The notes under the pieces are model-generated. The model ran no database searches and was not told the DNA's origin. It was given only the letters and a program-made list of their open reading frames with translations. From Paenibacillus_E qinlingensis_A (GTDB lineage Bacteria > Bacillota > Bacilli > Paenibacillales > NBRC-103111), in NCBI RefSeq assembly GCF_031455095.1, contig NZ_JAVDSB010000012.1:128240-192239 (forward strand): a DNA stretch of 64,000 nucleotides. The letters are read 5' to 3'. Positions 1 through 7,360 of the stretch are shown here, piece by piece; positions within the stretch are counted from its first letter, which is position 1; the number at the start of each line of letters is the position of its first letter. Position numbers and translations under genes: made by a program.

Positions 1-2
1 TT

Positions 3-113
3 ACGCCGCATATTGCTTGGGCAACGAAGGAAGCCAGAGCTAGATTGATGGCTGTTGCAGGGAATAATGCGCGGAGTTTTGCACAGGGCACGCCTGTGAA
101 TGTGATTGGGTAG
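3..113 (+). CDS. D-2-hydroxyacid dehydrogenase, C-terminal end only
   Basis: Only the last 36 codons are inside the window; the reading frame enters at base 3 and stops with TAG at 111-113. The visible peptide starts TPHIAWATKEARARLMA and ends in PVNVIG. This is the usual C-terminus of NAD-dependent D-isomer-specific 2-hydroxyacid dehydrogenases (glycerate/hydroxypyruvate reductase type): the TPHIAW stretch contains the catalytic-region histidine and the last helix returns to the catalytic domain. The substrate cannot be told from this fragment. A hairpin terminator follows directly. Confidence 0.75.
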   Translation, partial: TPHIAWATKEARARLMAVAGNNARSFAQGTPVNVIG

Positions 114-124
114 TGTTAGGTAGT

Positions 125-175
125 AAAAAAGCTGTCTCCCGAGTAGATGTTATCTACGGGGAAGACAGCTTTTTT
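125..175. terminator. Bidirectional rho-independent terminator
   Basis: The arms AAAAAAGCTGTCT and AGACAGCTTTTTT form a strong stem with A-tract and T-tract on the two sides, so it can serve both strands. It separates the plus-strand dehydrogenase from the minus-strand mqnD gene, which stops at 179. Confidence 0.85.
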
Positions 176-178
176 GGG

Positions 179-1021
179 TTATTTCAATAAGGCCGCATAA
201 TCCATCTGCGGCACAAGACCTGCCTCAGCGGCACGCTGAAGCAAGGTCAAAACAGCGCCATAACCGCTATCACCCAGATCAGCGGTGAACTCATTGACGT
301 ACAGGTCAATGTGCTGTTGCGCGACCTGTGGGTCCATCTCCTGCGCGTGCTGCATGACATAGTCGCGAGAAGCTTCCGGATGCGCCCACGCGTATTCTAC
401 GGAGGCGCGAGCCCAGCCCGCGAGCGCCTCCACATCCATCGTGCGCCGAGCAATGATAGCGCCCAGCGGGATCGGCAGCCCGGTGTCGGACTCCCACCAG
501 CTGCCCAAATCGGTGAGAAGCGCTAACCCGAACGACGGGTACGTAAATCGCGCTTCATGAATAACAAGGCCGGCATCGATGAGGCCGTCCCGCACGGCGG
601 GCATGATCTCGTGGAACGGCATGACCACGATTTCGCCTACGCCGCCAGGTACGTTCTGTTCGGCCCATAGGCGGAACAGTAAGTACGCGGTAGAGCGCTC
701 GCTTGGCACAGCGACTCGGCGGCCGCTAAGTGCTGCCGGGTCTGGTGTTTGTCCGGCGCTTGGCTGCGTCAGCACAAGCGGGCCGCAGCCTCTGCCCAAG
801 GCGCCGCCGCAGGGCAGCAGGGCGTAGTCCTGCAGCACCCACGGGAGTGCTGCGTAGGAGATCTTGAGCACGTCTGGGCCCGTACCTTCGGCAGCCAGAC
901 GGTTCGTAATATCGATGTCTGCGTAGAGGACATCGAGCTCTGGTGCACCTGGAATTAAGCCATGTGCCCAGGCATGGAAAACAAAGGTATCGTTGGGACA
1001 AGGTGAGAACGCTATTTTCAT
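179..1021 (-). CDS. mqnD: 1,4-dihydroxy-6-naphthoate synthase (MqnD)
   Basis: The 280-residue protein starts MKIAFSPCPNDTFVFHAW, the hallmark N-terminus of MqnD. It has the periplasmic-binding-protein-like fold of the MqnA/MqnD family, and IHEARFTYPSFGL near residue 155 is a further family signature. MqnD converts cyclic dehypoxanthine futalosine to 1,4-dihydroxy-6-naphthoate in the futalosine route to menaquinone, in the cytoplasm. The gene begins one base after the stop of mqnB, so the two are co-transcribed and probably translationally coupled. The coding GC is high compared with most of the window. mqnA and mqnC are not present here. Confidence 0.93.
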   Translation of the reverse strand: MKIAFSPCPNDTFVFHAWAHGLIPGAPELDVLYADIDITNRLAAEGTGPDVLKISYAALPWVLQDYALLPCGGALGRGCGPLVLTQPSAGQTPDPAALSGRRVAVPSERSTAYLLFRLWAEQNVPGGVGEIVVMPFHEIMPAVRDGLIDAGLVIHEARFTYPSFGLALLTDLGSWWESDTGLPIPLGAIIARRTMDVEALAGWARASVEYAWAHPEASRDYVMQHAQEMDPQVAQQHIDLYVNEFTADLGDSGYGAVLTLLQRAAEAGLVPQMDYAALLK

Positions 1022-1022
1022 T

Positions 1023-1661
1023 TTAAAGCACCTCCGCTATGACTGAACCTGCTGATTCTAAAGCTTGTAAGGCCGCACCGATCCGCCAGGCGTCTCGGTC
1101 TCGCGGCCCCACCGCGTTGGAGATCGCGCGGATCTCCAACACAGGCACGCCGCGCTGCTGCGCTGCTGTCGCAATGCCGAAGCCTTCCATGGCTTCGGCG
1201 GCAGCGCCAGGCACGCGCGCCGCCAGCGCAGCGGCGGTTGCCGCTGTTCCGGTGGCCGTTGCCACCGTCAGCACCGGCGCCGCTTGCGCCTTCAAGCCGG
1301 CGGCTTGCAGCGCAGCCGTCACGCGCTCGGCTTCGGAAGCAACGCTGATGCGCGTTGAGCCGAAGCCCAGCTCGTCCAAGCTGCTGAAGCCGTCCAGCAG
1401 CTCAACGCCGAGATCAGCGGCGATGATCTCGCTCGCGATCACCAGCGAGCCTACTTCTGCTTGACCTGCGAAACCGCCGGCGATACCGGCGATAATTACG
1501 AGGTCATAGTCAGCTTTGGCAAGCTTAAGGGCACCATTAACCGCTGCCGCGGCAATGCCCACACCAGCTAATGCATATTCAAATCGGCTATCCTGTCCAA
1601 GACCCCGTTGTATGGCATCTCGTTCAGCAGCGACTGCTGTCATCACAAGTATTCGCATCAT
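1023..1661 (-). CDS. mqnB: Futalosine hydrolase (MqnB)
   Basis: This 212-residue protein of the nucleoside phosphorylase/hydrolase fold begins MMRILVMTAVAAERDAI. It has the glycine-rich VIIAGIAGGFAGQAEVG segment (about 54-71) and the AEAMEGFGIA segment (about 154) that places the ribose-binding Glu/Met of the MTA/SAH nucleosidase superfamily. The product removes hypoxanthine from futalosine to give dehypoxanthine futalosine, which feeds MqnC and then MqnD. Its placement directly before mqnD separates it from the related MTA/SAH nucleosidase. The protein is rich in Ala/Gly, matching the local high GC. It is transcribed divergently from the ArsR-type gene at 1809. Confidence 0.9.
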   Translation of the reverse strand: MMRILVMTAVAAERDAIQRGLGQDSRFEYALAGVGIAAAAVNGALKLAKADYDLVIIAGIAGGFAGQAEVGSLVIASEIIAADLGVELLDGFSSLDELGFGSTRISVASEAERVTAALQAAGLKAQAAPVLTVATATGTAATAAALAARVPGAAAEAMEGFGIATAAQQRGVPVLEIRAISNAVGPRDRDAWRIGAALQALESAGSVIAEVL

Positions 1662-1748
1662 TACTTTTTCCCCTTTAAACTTTGACGTCTATCTTCGTAT
1701 TTTACATGAGGCTCGCCCAGAAGGAAACTTTCATGCTTGACACGCTCA

Positions 1749-1790
1749 TCTAATTTAAATATTATCTAATTAGATGTGTATCAAATTAAA
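1749..1790. promoter_or_regulatory. AT-rich palindromic operator between mqnB and the ArsR-type gene
   Basis: A perfect 12-base palindrome, ATCTAATTAGAT, lies at 1764-1775. It is nested in a larger imperfect inverted repeat whose arms are CATCTAATTTAA (about 1747-1758) and TCAAATTAAATG (about 1781-1792). It sits 33 bases upstream of the start of the ArsR-type regulator. Autoregulation by that protein is the natural reading; this is inference from position and symmetry. Confidence 0.5.
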
Positions 1791-1808
1791 TGTGAGGAGC
1801 TGCCAGGT

Positions 1809-2414
1809 ATGCAACTGGATAAAATCATCACCTACCATAAGGCACTGTCCGATGCGACTCGTATACGAATGCTCATTTTGCTTGCGGACGGGGAATCTAA
1901 CGGGCTAACCCTTTCTGAGAAGTTAGGCGTGAGCCCCGCAACCGTCACCCATCACGCTGCCAAACTTCGCGAAGCCAACCTGATTCATGAACGTCGCGAC
2001 AAAAATACGATCTATTTCACCTTGAATGACGCGTCCATCCGCAGTCACGGTCAAGCGACCGCTGATCTTATTTTCAAAAATAAAAAGGAGATGCCTGCAT
2101 CCATGGAAATCGCGGACAAAAACTCAAATTTGAAGGAGTCCGTTATACGGAATTTTTTCACGATAGATGGAAAGCTCAAACACATTCCTTCTCAGCTTAA
2201 GAAGAAATTGATTGTTCTCGAACATATGGTTACTGGGCTAGAGAAAGGCCGTTCCTACACCGAGAAAGAACTAAATGAGCTACTAAAAAATTATCATCCG
2301 GATTTTGCAACCCTGCGCCGCGAGTTCATTATGCACCAGTTCATGTTCCGCGAAAAAGAAATCTATGAGTTGAACCCTAGGGAAATGTGGGCAAAGTGGG
2401 AAACCTTGTCGTAG
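1809..2414 (+). CDS. ArsR-family HTH regulator with C-terminal DUF2087 domain
   Basis: The protein has 201 residues from the ATG at 1809, which has a GAGGAG ribosome site nine bases ahead; an in-frame GTG at 1776 lacks one. The N-terminal half (about 1-90) is an ArsR winged helix: ALSDATRIRMLILLADG then LSEKLGVSPATVTHHAAKLREANLI. The C-terminal 75 residues match DUF2087, with FFTIDGKLKHIPSQLKKKL, then RSYTEKELNELL and TLRREFI. Proteins with this pairing are uncharacterised transcription factors. No metal-binding cysteine box is visible, so metal sensing is not supported. A palindrome just upstream (1764-1775) is a candidate autoregulatory site. Confidence 0.85.
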   Translation: MQLDKIITYHKALSDATRIRMLILLADGESNGLTLSEKLGVSPATVTHHAAKLREANLIHERRDKNTIYFTLNDASIRSHGQATADLIFKNKKEMPASMEIADKNSNLKESVIRNFFTIDGKLKHIPSQLKKKLIVLEHMVTGLEKGRSYTEKELNELLKNYHPDFATLRREFIMHQFMFREKEIYELNPREMWAKWETLS

Positions 2415-2468
2415 TTGGGGGGTCACTCCCACTTACTCCGCTTCACTCATCTGCTTCTCCATTAAAGT

Positions 2469-2660
2469 TTAACTGGAAAAACTCCAGCTATTTTCAATGC
2501 TACCCGCTGTTTCACACAGATAAATGGAAAAACTCCAGTTAATTTCGCTCAAATCTCTCTTTTACTCGGAAATGATCAAAATTAACTGGAGAAATACAGG
2601 TATTCCGTAAATTTCGCCCAAATGCCCCGATTTAGATGGAGAAAATCCAGTTATTTACCT
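2469..2660. repeat. Four copies of a dispersed ACTGGA...TCCAGT palindromic repeat
   Basis: Units near 2469-2495, 2521-2547, 2581-2606 and 2631-2658 share the form TAACTGGAaAAACTCCAGTTA followed by ATTTc; the inner arms CTGGA and TCCAG are self-complementary. Between units the sequence is not conserved. The same element returns in four copies at 11537-11728, so it is a dispersed intergenic family. No gene lies between 2415 and 2894; this repeat array and the tandem repeat at 2704-2900 fill that stretch. Confidence 0.8.
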
Positions 2661-2703
2661 CTGCGGGAGCTTGGTAGGCACATGGTGGGGGTTAGCTAGA
2701 CGC

Positions 2704-2900
2704 TCAGTCGGTACTTTGTCGGTACTTGGTCGGTACTTGGTCGATCCTTGGTCGGTGCTTGATCGGTGCTTGATCGGTCCTTGTTGGATGTTTACCGCAC
2801 GATCTGTAGGTACTTGGTAGGGACTTGGTCAGTCTTTATTCGTACCTGTGGAACTTATTCGATACTTCCCGAATCCTTTGTAGGTGCTTAGTGGTTACTT
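2704..2900. repeat. Degenerate tandem repeat, 11-base unit TCGGTACTTGG
   Basis: From 2707 to about 2783 the unit TCGGTACTTGG is repeated head to tail about seven times with point changes (TCGATCCTTGG, TCGGTGCTTGA, TCGGTCCTTGT). More diverged copies of the G-G-T-A-C-T-T core continue to about 2900, at the 3' end of the AraC-type gene. The open frames through it are low-complexity and have no start signals, so it looks non-coding. Confidence 0.8.
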
Positions 2901-3731
2901 TGGTTCACCACACTGGCCTTCTCCCTCGGGGTCACTCCCCTCCCCGCTCCCCCTAAGACGCAAAAGCCACTTTTTATATTCCTTGGGGGTAATCCCGAGG
3001 CATCTTTTAAACTCTTTGGAAAAGTGTGCATAATCATGGTAGCCGAACTGCCCCATACAACTAGCGATATCCACCGTCGGATTGAAGAAGATTTGAAGCC
3101 GAGCGAGATTAAAACGTGACACGGCATTTAACCGCTTAGGCGACATGCCGACTAGCTCTGCACAAATGCGCTCAAAGTGCCGCTGGGAGTAGCCGCTCTC
3201 AGCTACACTGATGGGAACATCCTGCTCCATCGGTGTTCGATAAAGCTTGGACAAGATATTAATCATAGCGGTATGTTTGGTTTCTGGTTGGAAATGACGG
3301 TACAAATAAGCCGTCAATAGCGCAACTCCCTTGTCCAATTCAGCCTCTGCCAGTTGCGCAATTAGCTCGGCAAGCTCATATTCGTGTTCGGGAAATATCG
3401 CTGTGAGCGGAAGAAACTTGTCAATCAACGTGCGATGATCCATCTCTCTGAAAGCTCGCAACCCCCATGGCAGCAGCCGAACTCCGAATAAACGAATCGG
3501 CCCCTCCGCTGTAAGTGGATGATACTGAGAAAGCGTACCGATAAAAAAAGCACTCGGCAGAACCTGACCACCTACGGAATACTCAGCTCCAAAGTGAAAA
3601 ATCAATTCTTGGCAGCCATCTGGCCACAAGGTTTCTCCTTCTTCCACTGCACTGTAATCTCGTTCCAAATACCAATAACATTTCACATATCGCGCCAATG
3701 TCTCATCCGGTTGACGTTCCTCGTAACGCAT
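2895..3731 (-). CDS. AraC-family transcriptional regulator
   Basis: The protein has 278 residues. The start at 3731 (MRYEERQPDETLARYVKCYW) is chosen because AAAGGAGGT lies about ten bases upstream; the frame stays open 40 codons further but without a ribosome site. The N-terminal domain (about 1-150) has the TLWPDGCQELIFHFG and GTLSQYHPL features of a family of AraC proteins with an uncharacterised sensor domain. The C-terminal 100 residues carry two helix-turn-helix units, including SVAESGYSQRHFERICAEL and the highly conserved FGYHDYAHFSKEFKRCLGITPKEY. The ligand and targets are unknown. It is transcribed towards the repeat-filled region and divergently from the YjcZ-like peptide. Confidence 0.88.
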   Translation of the reverse strand: MRYEERQPDETLARYVKCYWYLERDYSAVEEGETLWPDGCQELIFHFGAEYSVGGQVLPSAFFIGTLSQYHPLTAEGPIRLFGVRLLPWGLRAFREMDHRTLIDKFLPLTAIFPEHEYELAELIAQLAEAELDKGVALLTAYLYRHFQPETKHTAMINILSKLYRTPMEQDVPISVAESGYSQRHFERICAELVGMSPKRLNAVSRFNLARLQIFFNPTVDIASCMGQFGYHDYAHFSKEFKRCLGITPKEYKKWLLRLRGSGEGSDPEGEGQCGEPK

Positions 3732-3902
3732 GTGTTTAACTACCTCCTTTCCTTCATGTTGCAGGATACTACCAGTGTGAACTCTCCGATCTGGTCCCAT
3801 AAAATGGACACGTTGCCCAATTATTTCTCCGCATGCAGGGCATTCATCCATGCACCCTCGAGTCAGATCACATATAGTAATCTTGTGAAGGGAGGGATTG
3901 AC

Positions 3903-4004
3903 ATGAGTTGTGGTTACCCTGCTGGCGGATCAAGCACTGCTGTAGTCCTCGTTCTATACGTCCTCTTAGTTATCGTTCTAGCTACATTTGGATTTGGTTG
4001 GTAA
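3903..4004 (+). CDS. YjcZ-family sporulation peptide
   Basis: This is a 33-residue gene beginning MSCGYPAGGSSTAVVLVLYV and ending FGFGW. The short hydrophilic Gly/Ser head, one hydrophobic helix (about 13-29) and a terminal aromatic are typical of the small YjcZ/YczN-type membrane peptides of spore-forming Bacillales. A GAAGGGAGG ribosome site ends eight bases before the ATG, supporting translation in spite of the small size. A terminator follows at 4032-4075, so it is a single-gene unit. The molecular role of this family is not established. Confidence 0.8.
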   Translation: MSCGYPAGGSSTAVVLVLYVLLVIVLATFGFGW

Positions 4005-4031
4005 AATTGATTTGGTAAAATAGATAAGCAT

Positions 4032-4075
4032 GAGCGGCTGGGACGATGATTTACGTTCCGGCCGCTTACTTTTTA
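4032..4075 (+). terminator. Rho-independent terminator after the YjcZ-like gene
   Basis: The stem AGCGGCTGGGACG / CGTTCCGGCCGCT has a short loop and is followed by TACTTTTTATT. It lies 28 bases after the YjcZ stop and ahead of the glycosyltransferase. Confidence 0.85.
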
Positions 4076-4149
4076 TTGTCCTTTTAGCTATAATTAAACC
4101 TTAAGCTATGATTTGCATCTATTCTCTATTCAGGACGGAGACGAGTACT

Positions 4150-5157
4150 GTGTCTAAACCGATTTTGACCATCGTGGTCCCTTGCTACAACGAAGAAGAA
4201 GTGCTCCCGGAAACCGTTTTCCAACTTAGTGAGGTCTTAGATTCCCTGATAACGGATCAATTAATTGCCCCCAATAGTACGGTTTTGTTTGTCGATGATG
4301 GCAGCAAAGATGCAACTTGGTCGTTAATTGAGCGATTTCATCTTGCTAATTCGTTCATAACGGGGCTTAAGCTTGCCAAAAATGCCGGTCATCAAAGTGC
4401 TTTACTTGCCGGGCTTCTCCAAGCGAAAGAGTATTCCGACTGCGTCGTTTCCATCGATGCGGATCTTCAAGATGATACATCGGTCATCCGTGAATTTATC
4501 AAGAAATTCCACGAGGGCTATGACATTGTCTACGGTATTCGTCAAGATCGCTCCGCAGATACTTTGTTTAAGCGAGCTACCGCCCAAGGTTTCTATAAAC
4601 TCATGACATCCTTAGGTGTGAAAATACATTACAATCACGCGGACTTCCGCTTAATGAGCAAACGCACGCTTGATAATTTGGAGAAATTCCAAGAGGTTAA
4701 CTTATTCCTTCGGGGTTTAGTCCCTCTGCTAGGATTTCCCTCCACACAGGTCTATTATGACCGAAAAGAACGATTTGCTGGTGAATCCAAATATCCGCTG
4801 CGCAAAATGCTCGCTTTTGCCTTCGATGGCATTACCTCATTCAGCGTAACTCCGATCCGTTTGGTTACCGTGATGGGCTTTATGCTTTTCGCACTTAGCG
4901 TGGTTGCTGCTATCTATGCGATTGTAGGCAAACTACTAGGTGCAAACGTAACGGGTTGGACTTCGCTTATTCTCTCCGTTTGGTTCATCGGTGGTGTGCA
5001 GCTCCTTGCGATCGGCTTGATTGGTGAATACATAGGTAAAATATATAAAGAAGTGAAGCAGCGTCCCCTATTTGTTATCGAAAAGGAACTAAGGGAGCAT
5101 ACACTGGCTGACGAAACCGCGAATTCATCGGTTCAACCTGCTTCTTCAAGGCGGTAA
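4150..5157 (+). CDS. Family 2 glycosyltransferase, DPM1/GtrB-like, with C-terminal membrane pair
   Basis: The protein has 335 residues from a GTG at 4150, nine bases after GGAG; an ATG at 4108 would add 14 unconserved residues and has no clear ribosome site. The GT-A domain shows LTIVVPCYNEEEVLP at the N-terminus, VDDGSKDAT (about 58-66) and the DADLQDD metal-binding stretch (about 115). Two C-terminal transmembrane helices (about 240-265 and 275-300) complete the GtrB/CsbB architecture. Such enzymes charge undecaprenyl phosphate with a sugar at the inner membrane face. The next gene, four bases on, encodes a GtrA-type flippase, the usual partner, so the pair probably supplies a glucose- or GlcNAc-type residue to a surface polymer. 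Confidence 0.9.
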   Translation: MSKPILTIVVPCYNEEEVLPETVFQLSEVLDSLITDQLIAPNSTVLFVDDGSKDATWSLIERFHLANSFITGLKLAKNAGHQSALLAGLLQAKEYSDCVVSIDADLQDDTSVIREFIKKFHEGYDIVYGIRQDRSADTLFKRATAQGFYKLMTSLGVKIHYNHADFRLMSKRTLDNLEKFQEVNLFLRGLVPLLGFPSTQVYYDRKERFAGESKYPLRKMLAFAFDGITSFSVTPIRLVTVMGFMLFALSVVAAIYAIVGKLLGANVTGWTSLILSVWFIGGVQLLAIGLIGEYIGKIYKEVKQRPLFVIEKELREHTLADETANSSVQPASSRR

Positions 5158-5161
5158 GTAG

Positions 5162-5608
5162 ATGACTTCCTTGAAACCATTCTTAACAGGCAGCTTCGCG
5201 CGTTTCTTACTCGTCGGTGTGTTCAATACGCTGGTAGGCTTGTCTATCAGTTTTGTACTTTTTAACTTATTCGATCTCAATTATTGGATATCGACATTTG
5301 GCGGCAATACGATCGGCGCTGTGGTGAGTTATCTGCTCAACCGCACGTTTACGTTTCGCTCTAATACCAGTGTCGGCAGCAGTTGGTGGAAGTTTGGCAT
5401 TGTTATTCTCGTCTGTTACGGATTCTCTTACGAGGTCAGCTGGCTGCTTGCCGATGTGCTAGGAGCCTATCTGACGACTGTCCATACAGGTTGGCTCCAC
5501 AATGGCGCCATACTCGTAGGCAATGGATTGTACACGATTGGCAATTATCTCGGGCATAAATATTTCACTTTTCGTACTCATGATCCGAAAAGGGGCAGGG
5601 CATCCTAA
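5162..5608 (+). CDS. GtrA-family lipid-linked sugar flippase
   Basis: This is a 148-residue membrane protein with about four helices. It contains the family signatures FARFLLVGVFNTLVGLSISF (residues about 13-32), YLLNRTFTFRS, and GNYLGHKYFTFR at the C-terminus. GtrA-type proteins move undecaprenyl-phosphate-linked monosaccharides across the membrane. The gene starts four bases after the glycosyltransferase stop, so it forms a two-gene operon with it. Confidence 0.88.
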   Translation: MTSLKPFLTGSFARFLLVGVFNTLVGLSISFVLFNLFDLNYWISTFGGNTIGAVVSYLLNRTFTFRSNTSVGSSWWKFGIVILVCYGFSYEVSWLLADVLGAYLTTVHTGWLHNGAILVGNGLYTIGNYLGHKYFTFRTHDPKRGRAS

Positions 5609-5628
5609 CACCTAAGAGGTGATAGACG

Positions 5629-5919
5629 ATGTCACGAAGAAGAAGAAACCGGGCTATGGTACCCGGATCCGAACATGGCTTAGGGCTTCTGAAAGCCCAA
5701 GTTATGCAAGATCAAGGATACGCCGTGAATCCAGAACGGCCTGATCTTGTGAAGTATGAAGTTGCACGCACACTAGGTGTTCCCTTGCAGCAAGGCTACA
5801 ACGGGCAGCTGAGCTCAGAAGATGCCGGCAGAGTAGGGGGCCCCATCGGTGGTGCGATGGTCCGTGAGCTTGTGCGCATGGCCCAGCAGCAGCTCGCTAA
5901 TCAGCGGCCGCGGCAGTAG
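5629..5919 (+). CDS. Alpha/beta-type small acid-soluble spore protein
   Basis: The 96-residue protein carries the SASP core KYEVARTLGVPLQQGYNG (about 44-61) and GRVGGPIGGAMVRELVRMA (about 69-87), the two DNA-contacting helices of the alpha/beta family. These proteins coat spore DNA and protect it from UV and hydrolysis. The basic N-terminus (SRRRRNRAMVPGSEHGL) is longer than in the major SASPs and resembles the minor SASP of Paenibacillus. The EIA-type GPR protease site is not obvious. It lies 20 bases after gtrA with a GAGGTGAT ribosome site and is probably forespore-expressed on its own. Confidence 0.9.
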   Translation: MSRRRRNRAMVPGSEHGLGLLKAQVMQDQGYAVNPERPDLVKYEVARTLGVPLQQGYNGQLSSEDAGRVGGPIGGAMVRELVRMAQQQLANQRPRQ

Positions 5920-6031
5920 TCCACATGTCCGAAGTCTAGAAGTCAGCCATAATCTGCCGCGTTTGCACATAAACTAGTAGCGAGCTGCTCGCGGCTCTAC
6001 TTTTAATGGTGAAGTCAGGTGATGATGGCAG

Positions 6032-6475
6032 ATGAATCCTCCAGGCAATCGTTCGTCAAAGCCCGATTGGAAGGGACTGTCGGCGCAAGCCGGCGATGTA
6101 CTTGGTCCTGATTTCTGGCAGGATATTGCCAGTATTATTCCACTAACCGGACCTAGAATTGATATGTATGAGACATCACAAGAGCTCGTTGTTGTTGCGG
6201 AGGTACCCGGATTGTCGTCTCCTGAGAACATCCAGCTATCATTTCGTGACCAATCGCTCTTGATTCGAGGCATGCTCGTTCGGCCTTATCAAGTCAGCGA
6301 TGAACAGATGCGGCTGTCCGAGCGTTATTTCGGTACCTTTGAGCGCGCGATCCGCTTGCCTGGCAGGGCTTTGACCGATGGGATGCGAGCGCAATATCAT
6401 AATGGATTGCTCATTATTCGTATTCCGCTTGCTCCACCCGATGGCGAGAAGGTCATCCCGATACAATTTACGTGA
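6032..6475 (+). CDS. Hsp20/alpha-crystallin family protein, spore-coat-like
   Basis: The 147-residue protein has a central alpha-crystallin domain (about 47-140): PRIDMYETSQELVVVAEVPGL, ERYFGTFERAIRLPG and the terminal-strand motif NGLLIIRIPL. A C-terminal I-P-I (VIPIQFT) matches the I-X-I oligomerisation tail of small heat-shock proteins. Family members are ATP-independent holdases, and several in Bacillales (CotM/CotP type) are coat-associated. Placement between a SASP and germination genes favours a spore role; this is inference. The weak N-terminal region and the absence of a heat-shock (CIRCE) element upstream also fit a developmental gene. Confidence 0.88.
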   Translation: MNPPGNRSSKPDWKGLSAQAGDVLGPDFWQDIASIIPLTGPRIDMYETSQELVVVAEVPGLSSPENIQLSFRDQSLLIRGMLVRPYQVSDEQMRLSERYFGTFERAIRLPGRALTDGMRAQYHNGLLIIRIPLAPPDGEKVIPIQFT

Positions 6476-6485
6476 GACAACGATT

Positions 6486-6533
6486 GATCAAGATTACCGA
6501 CGCCCCTTCTTGGCGTGCACGGTGATCTTTTTG
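6486..6533 (+). terminator. Probable terminator after the Hsp20 gene
   Basis: An imperfect hairpin, GATCA..ACCG.CGCC against GGCG..CGGTGATC with a short CCTTCTT loop, is followed by TTTTTG. It starts about ten bases after the Hsp20 stop. Confidence 0.65.
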
Positions 6534-6619
6534 TTTTTGCAAAAAGAGAAATGATTCTGCGTTTGTCCCCATATACATGGAAAGGAGACGCTGAATTAGA
6601 GGATTTGGAGGGAATAACG

Positions 6620-6838
6620 ATGGTTCGGATCCAATTTAAATCCATTCATATCGATGACATATCAGAGAATTCCAGTGTAAATAAAGGCAGTAATCGGATC
6701 AGCGGCAGAAGGCATTCTGCGAAAAGTAATCAAGGATTAGGCGAAATAAGTGGCGAGCATACTGTGGTGATAGGCGGGCAACATACGGTCCTCGATAATG
6801 ATAAGTTTGATGTTATACCGATTTCACGAAAGAGCTGA
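6620..6838 (+). CDS. GerPA/GerPF-family spore germination protein (copy 1)
   Basis: The protein has 72 residues, with the start set at 6620 because GGAGGGAA lies six bases upstream; the open frame extends 35 codons further back through the terminator region. The pattern ends in a conserved block: SNQGLGEISGEHTVVIGGQHTVLDNDKFD, in which short hydrophobic strands alternate with Asn/Gly turns as in GerPA and GerPF. GerP proteins help germinants cross the spore coat and are made in the mother cell. It heads a three-gene plus-strand run with a GerPC-like and a second GerPA-like gene. Confidence 0.78.
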   Translation: MVRIQFKSIHIDDISENSSVNKGSNRISGRRHSAKSNQGLGEISGEHTVVIGGQHTVLDNDKFDVIPISRKS

Positions 6839-6846
6839 TCTGACCT

Positions 6847-7344
6847 ATGTGGTTTCAAAAAAAGAAAGCTTCGCCGCCATCATCAGCCCCCTCTGCTGCC
6901 ACACCCAAAATACCACTCCCTACGAGAGCAGAAGCTTTACCGTCGTCATCCGTGCATGCCCAAACCATCCATCTCTTGGAACAACGGCTGCGGAAGCTTG
7001 AAGATCAGCTAGCTGACCTCTCCACCAAACACCCACGCATACATATCGATAACCTTCACGTCCACCAGCCTGTTCTTGAAAATTTGACTTTTCGACTCGA
7101 CCATCTCGATATTAAGGAATTGAGTGGTTCATTGAATTTAGGAAACAATTTCGGTGCCAAGCCAAATGGGAAATCGCATGATGATACGGTTGATAAAGCT
7201 ATCCAACGTACACAAGTAACTAGAGAATCCAAATCAGAGCGATCCTCTGACGCTGTATCGCATGCATCTTCCGCGCAAGAGGGTTCTGGACCCGAGCGAA
7301 CCTCAACGGGCTACCGCTATACCCCTCCCCAGTCTAAAGTGTAA
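6847..7344 (+). CDS. GerPC-like spore germination protein
   Basis: The 165-residue protein starts eight bases after the preceding stop. A Ser/Pro-rich N-terminus (about 1-38) leads into a short coiled coil, TIHLLEQRLRKLEDQLADL (about 40-58). Next comes PRIHIDNLHVHQPVLENLTFRLDHLDIKELSGSLNLG (about 62-98, here shown by its key parts: HIDNLHV, FRLDHLDIKEL, GSLNLG). That coiled-coil plus 'FDQLK-IE-L-GTLNIG' arrangement is characteristic of GerPC. The C-terminal third is charged and looks disordered. GerPC works with the small GerP proteins in coat permeability. The protein is shorter than the Bacillus GerPC (about 200 residues). Confidence 0.75.
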   Translation: MWFQKKKASPPSSAPSAATPKIPLPTRAEALPSSSVHAQTIHLLEQRLRKLEDQLADLSTKHPRIHIDNLHVHQPVLENLTFRLDHLDIKELSGSLNLGNNFGAKPNGKSHDDTVDKAIQRTQVTRESKSERSSDAVSHASSAQEGSGPERTSTGYRYTPPQSKV

Positions 7345-7360
7345 AGATGAGGTGATTACC

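Noticed and set aside
1039..1740. Long open frames on the plus strand opposite mqnB
   Set aside because: They are Ala/Pro/Ser-rich shadows of a GC-rich gene with recognised function on the other strand and have no ribosome sites.
2707..2783. CRISPR array
   Set aside because: The 11-base units are contiguous with no spacers and drift gradually; there are no cas genes.
3732..3851. 40-residue Cys-containing N-terminal extension of the AraC protein (MDECPACGEIIG)
   Set aside because: A strong AAAGGAGGT precedes the internal start at 3731, and the extension has no family counterpart.
5920..6031. Terminator or small RNA between the SASP and Hsp20 genes
   Set aside because: Only a weak GCTGCTCGCGGC hairpin without a T-run is visible.
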